A DNA stretch of 64,000 nucleotides from Leisingera sp. NJS204 (GTDB taxonomy: Bacteria > Pseudomonadota > Alphaproteobacteria > Rhodobacterales > Rhodobacteraceae): positions 2,719,501 to 2,783,500 of the forward strand of contig NZ_CP035417.1 in assembly GCF_004123675.1 (NCBI RefSeq). Reading direction: 5' to 3'. Made by a program: the position numbers and the translations under genes. This document shows, in pieces, positions 63,981 to 64,000 of the stretch (position 1 is its first letter; each line of letters begins with the position of its first letter). The notes below the pieces were generated by a model, which saw nothing but the letters and a program-made list of their open reading frames with translations, was not told the origin of the DNA and did not search any database.

Positions 63981-64000
63981 CCGGGAGCACTGCGTCCCGG
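63981..64000 (+). terminator. Hairpin after the export gene, cut by the window edge
   Basis: CCGGGA (63981-63986) pairs with TCCCGG (63995-64000). Whether a T run follows cannot be seen. Confidence 0.45.

Overview
The window reads as chromosome of a high-GC marine alphaproteobacterium of the Rhodobacteraceae (Roseobacter group, Leisingera/Phaeobacter/Ruegeria-like). The grounds are: a BioR box in front of a bioBFDAGC operon; a tRNA-His with U72/A73 and no encoded G-1, as in many alphaproteobacteria; a SUV3-like helicase next to an S4-domain gene, FdxA and CarD; DUF2478, NnrU, MmcB and RibBX-type genes; and typical Rhodobacterales intergenic repeats. I see no insertion sequence, prophage, integrase, CRISPR array or rRNA operon. 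Coding density is high and most genes can be recognised.

Layout. 1-1603: start of an exported protein, then hisF-hisE. 1604-5448: structured repeats, CoA-binding protein, candidate sRNA, YHS protein, rlmB, tRNA-Tyr, DUF2478 and NnrU genes. 5572-11013: a quaternary-amine/TMAO-type ABC importer with a double-length permease, one ATPase and two paralogous binding proteins. 11195-16641: biotin operon bioB-F-D-A-G-C behind a BioR operator. 16860-23109: TPP riboswitch and thiC-O-S-G-E-F-D. 23223-30540: amidase, tRNA-Thr, two Rhodobacterales-type orphans and an exported protein, metY, SIMPL-domain protein. 30690-33377: a large single-pass protein with a GspL/PilM-like front and a GspC/PilP-like end. 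33518-36514: hppD with a divergent AsnC-type regulator, and an Aer-type PAS protein. 36649-40471: CPA2 antiporter, cobT, cobS. 40544-45649: carD, fdxA, S4 protein, SUV3-like helicase, TPR protein. 45751-50252: SCP2 protein, hydrolase, PepF peptidase, GNAT, GFA, zinc-finger protein. 50769-54687: rpoH, rluD with a head-to-head DUF6476-like gene, two small exported orphans, tRNA-His. 54859-61261: GNAT, small acidic protein, mmcB, small membrane protein, nusB-ribH-ribBX, a proline racemase-superfamily enzyme, ribE. 61425-64000: capsule genes (KpsS-like and Wza/KpsD-like).

How it fits together. Three cofactor pathways (biotin, thiamine, riboflavin) are present as tightly overlapping operons, with parts of the B12 lower-ligand pathway. 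The carrier system and the hydroxyproline enzyme point to use of marine osmolytes and amino acids; hppD with its regulator gives tyrosine breakdown. Several convergent gene pairs share one hairpin terminator that works on both strands.

No wholly new multi-gene system stands out. The items most worth a second look are: a three-copy intergenic element (hairpin, then ACGCCCAAC, then a second hairpin, then GGGCGGGAGC) downstream of + strand genes; the GspL/PilP-like chimera; an unassigned sRNA candidate; the orphan PAS protein; the rluD/DUF6476-like pair whose start codons overlap; and a perfect palindrome between hppD and its likely regulator.
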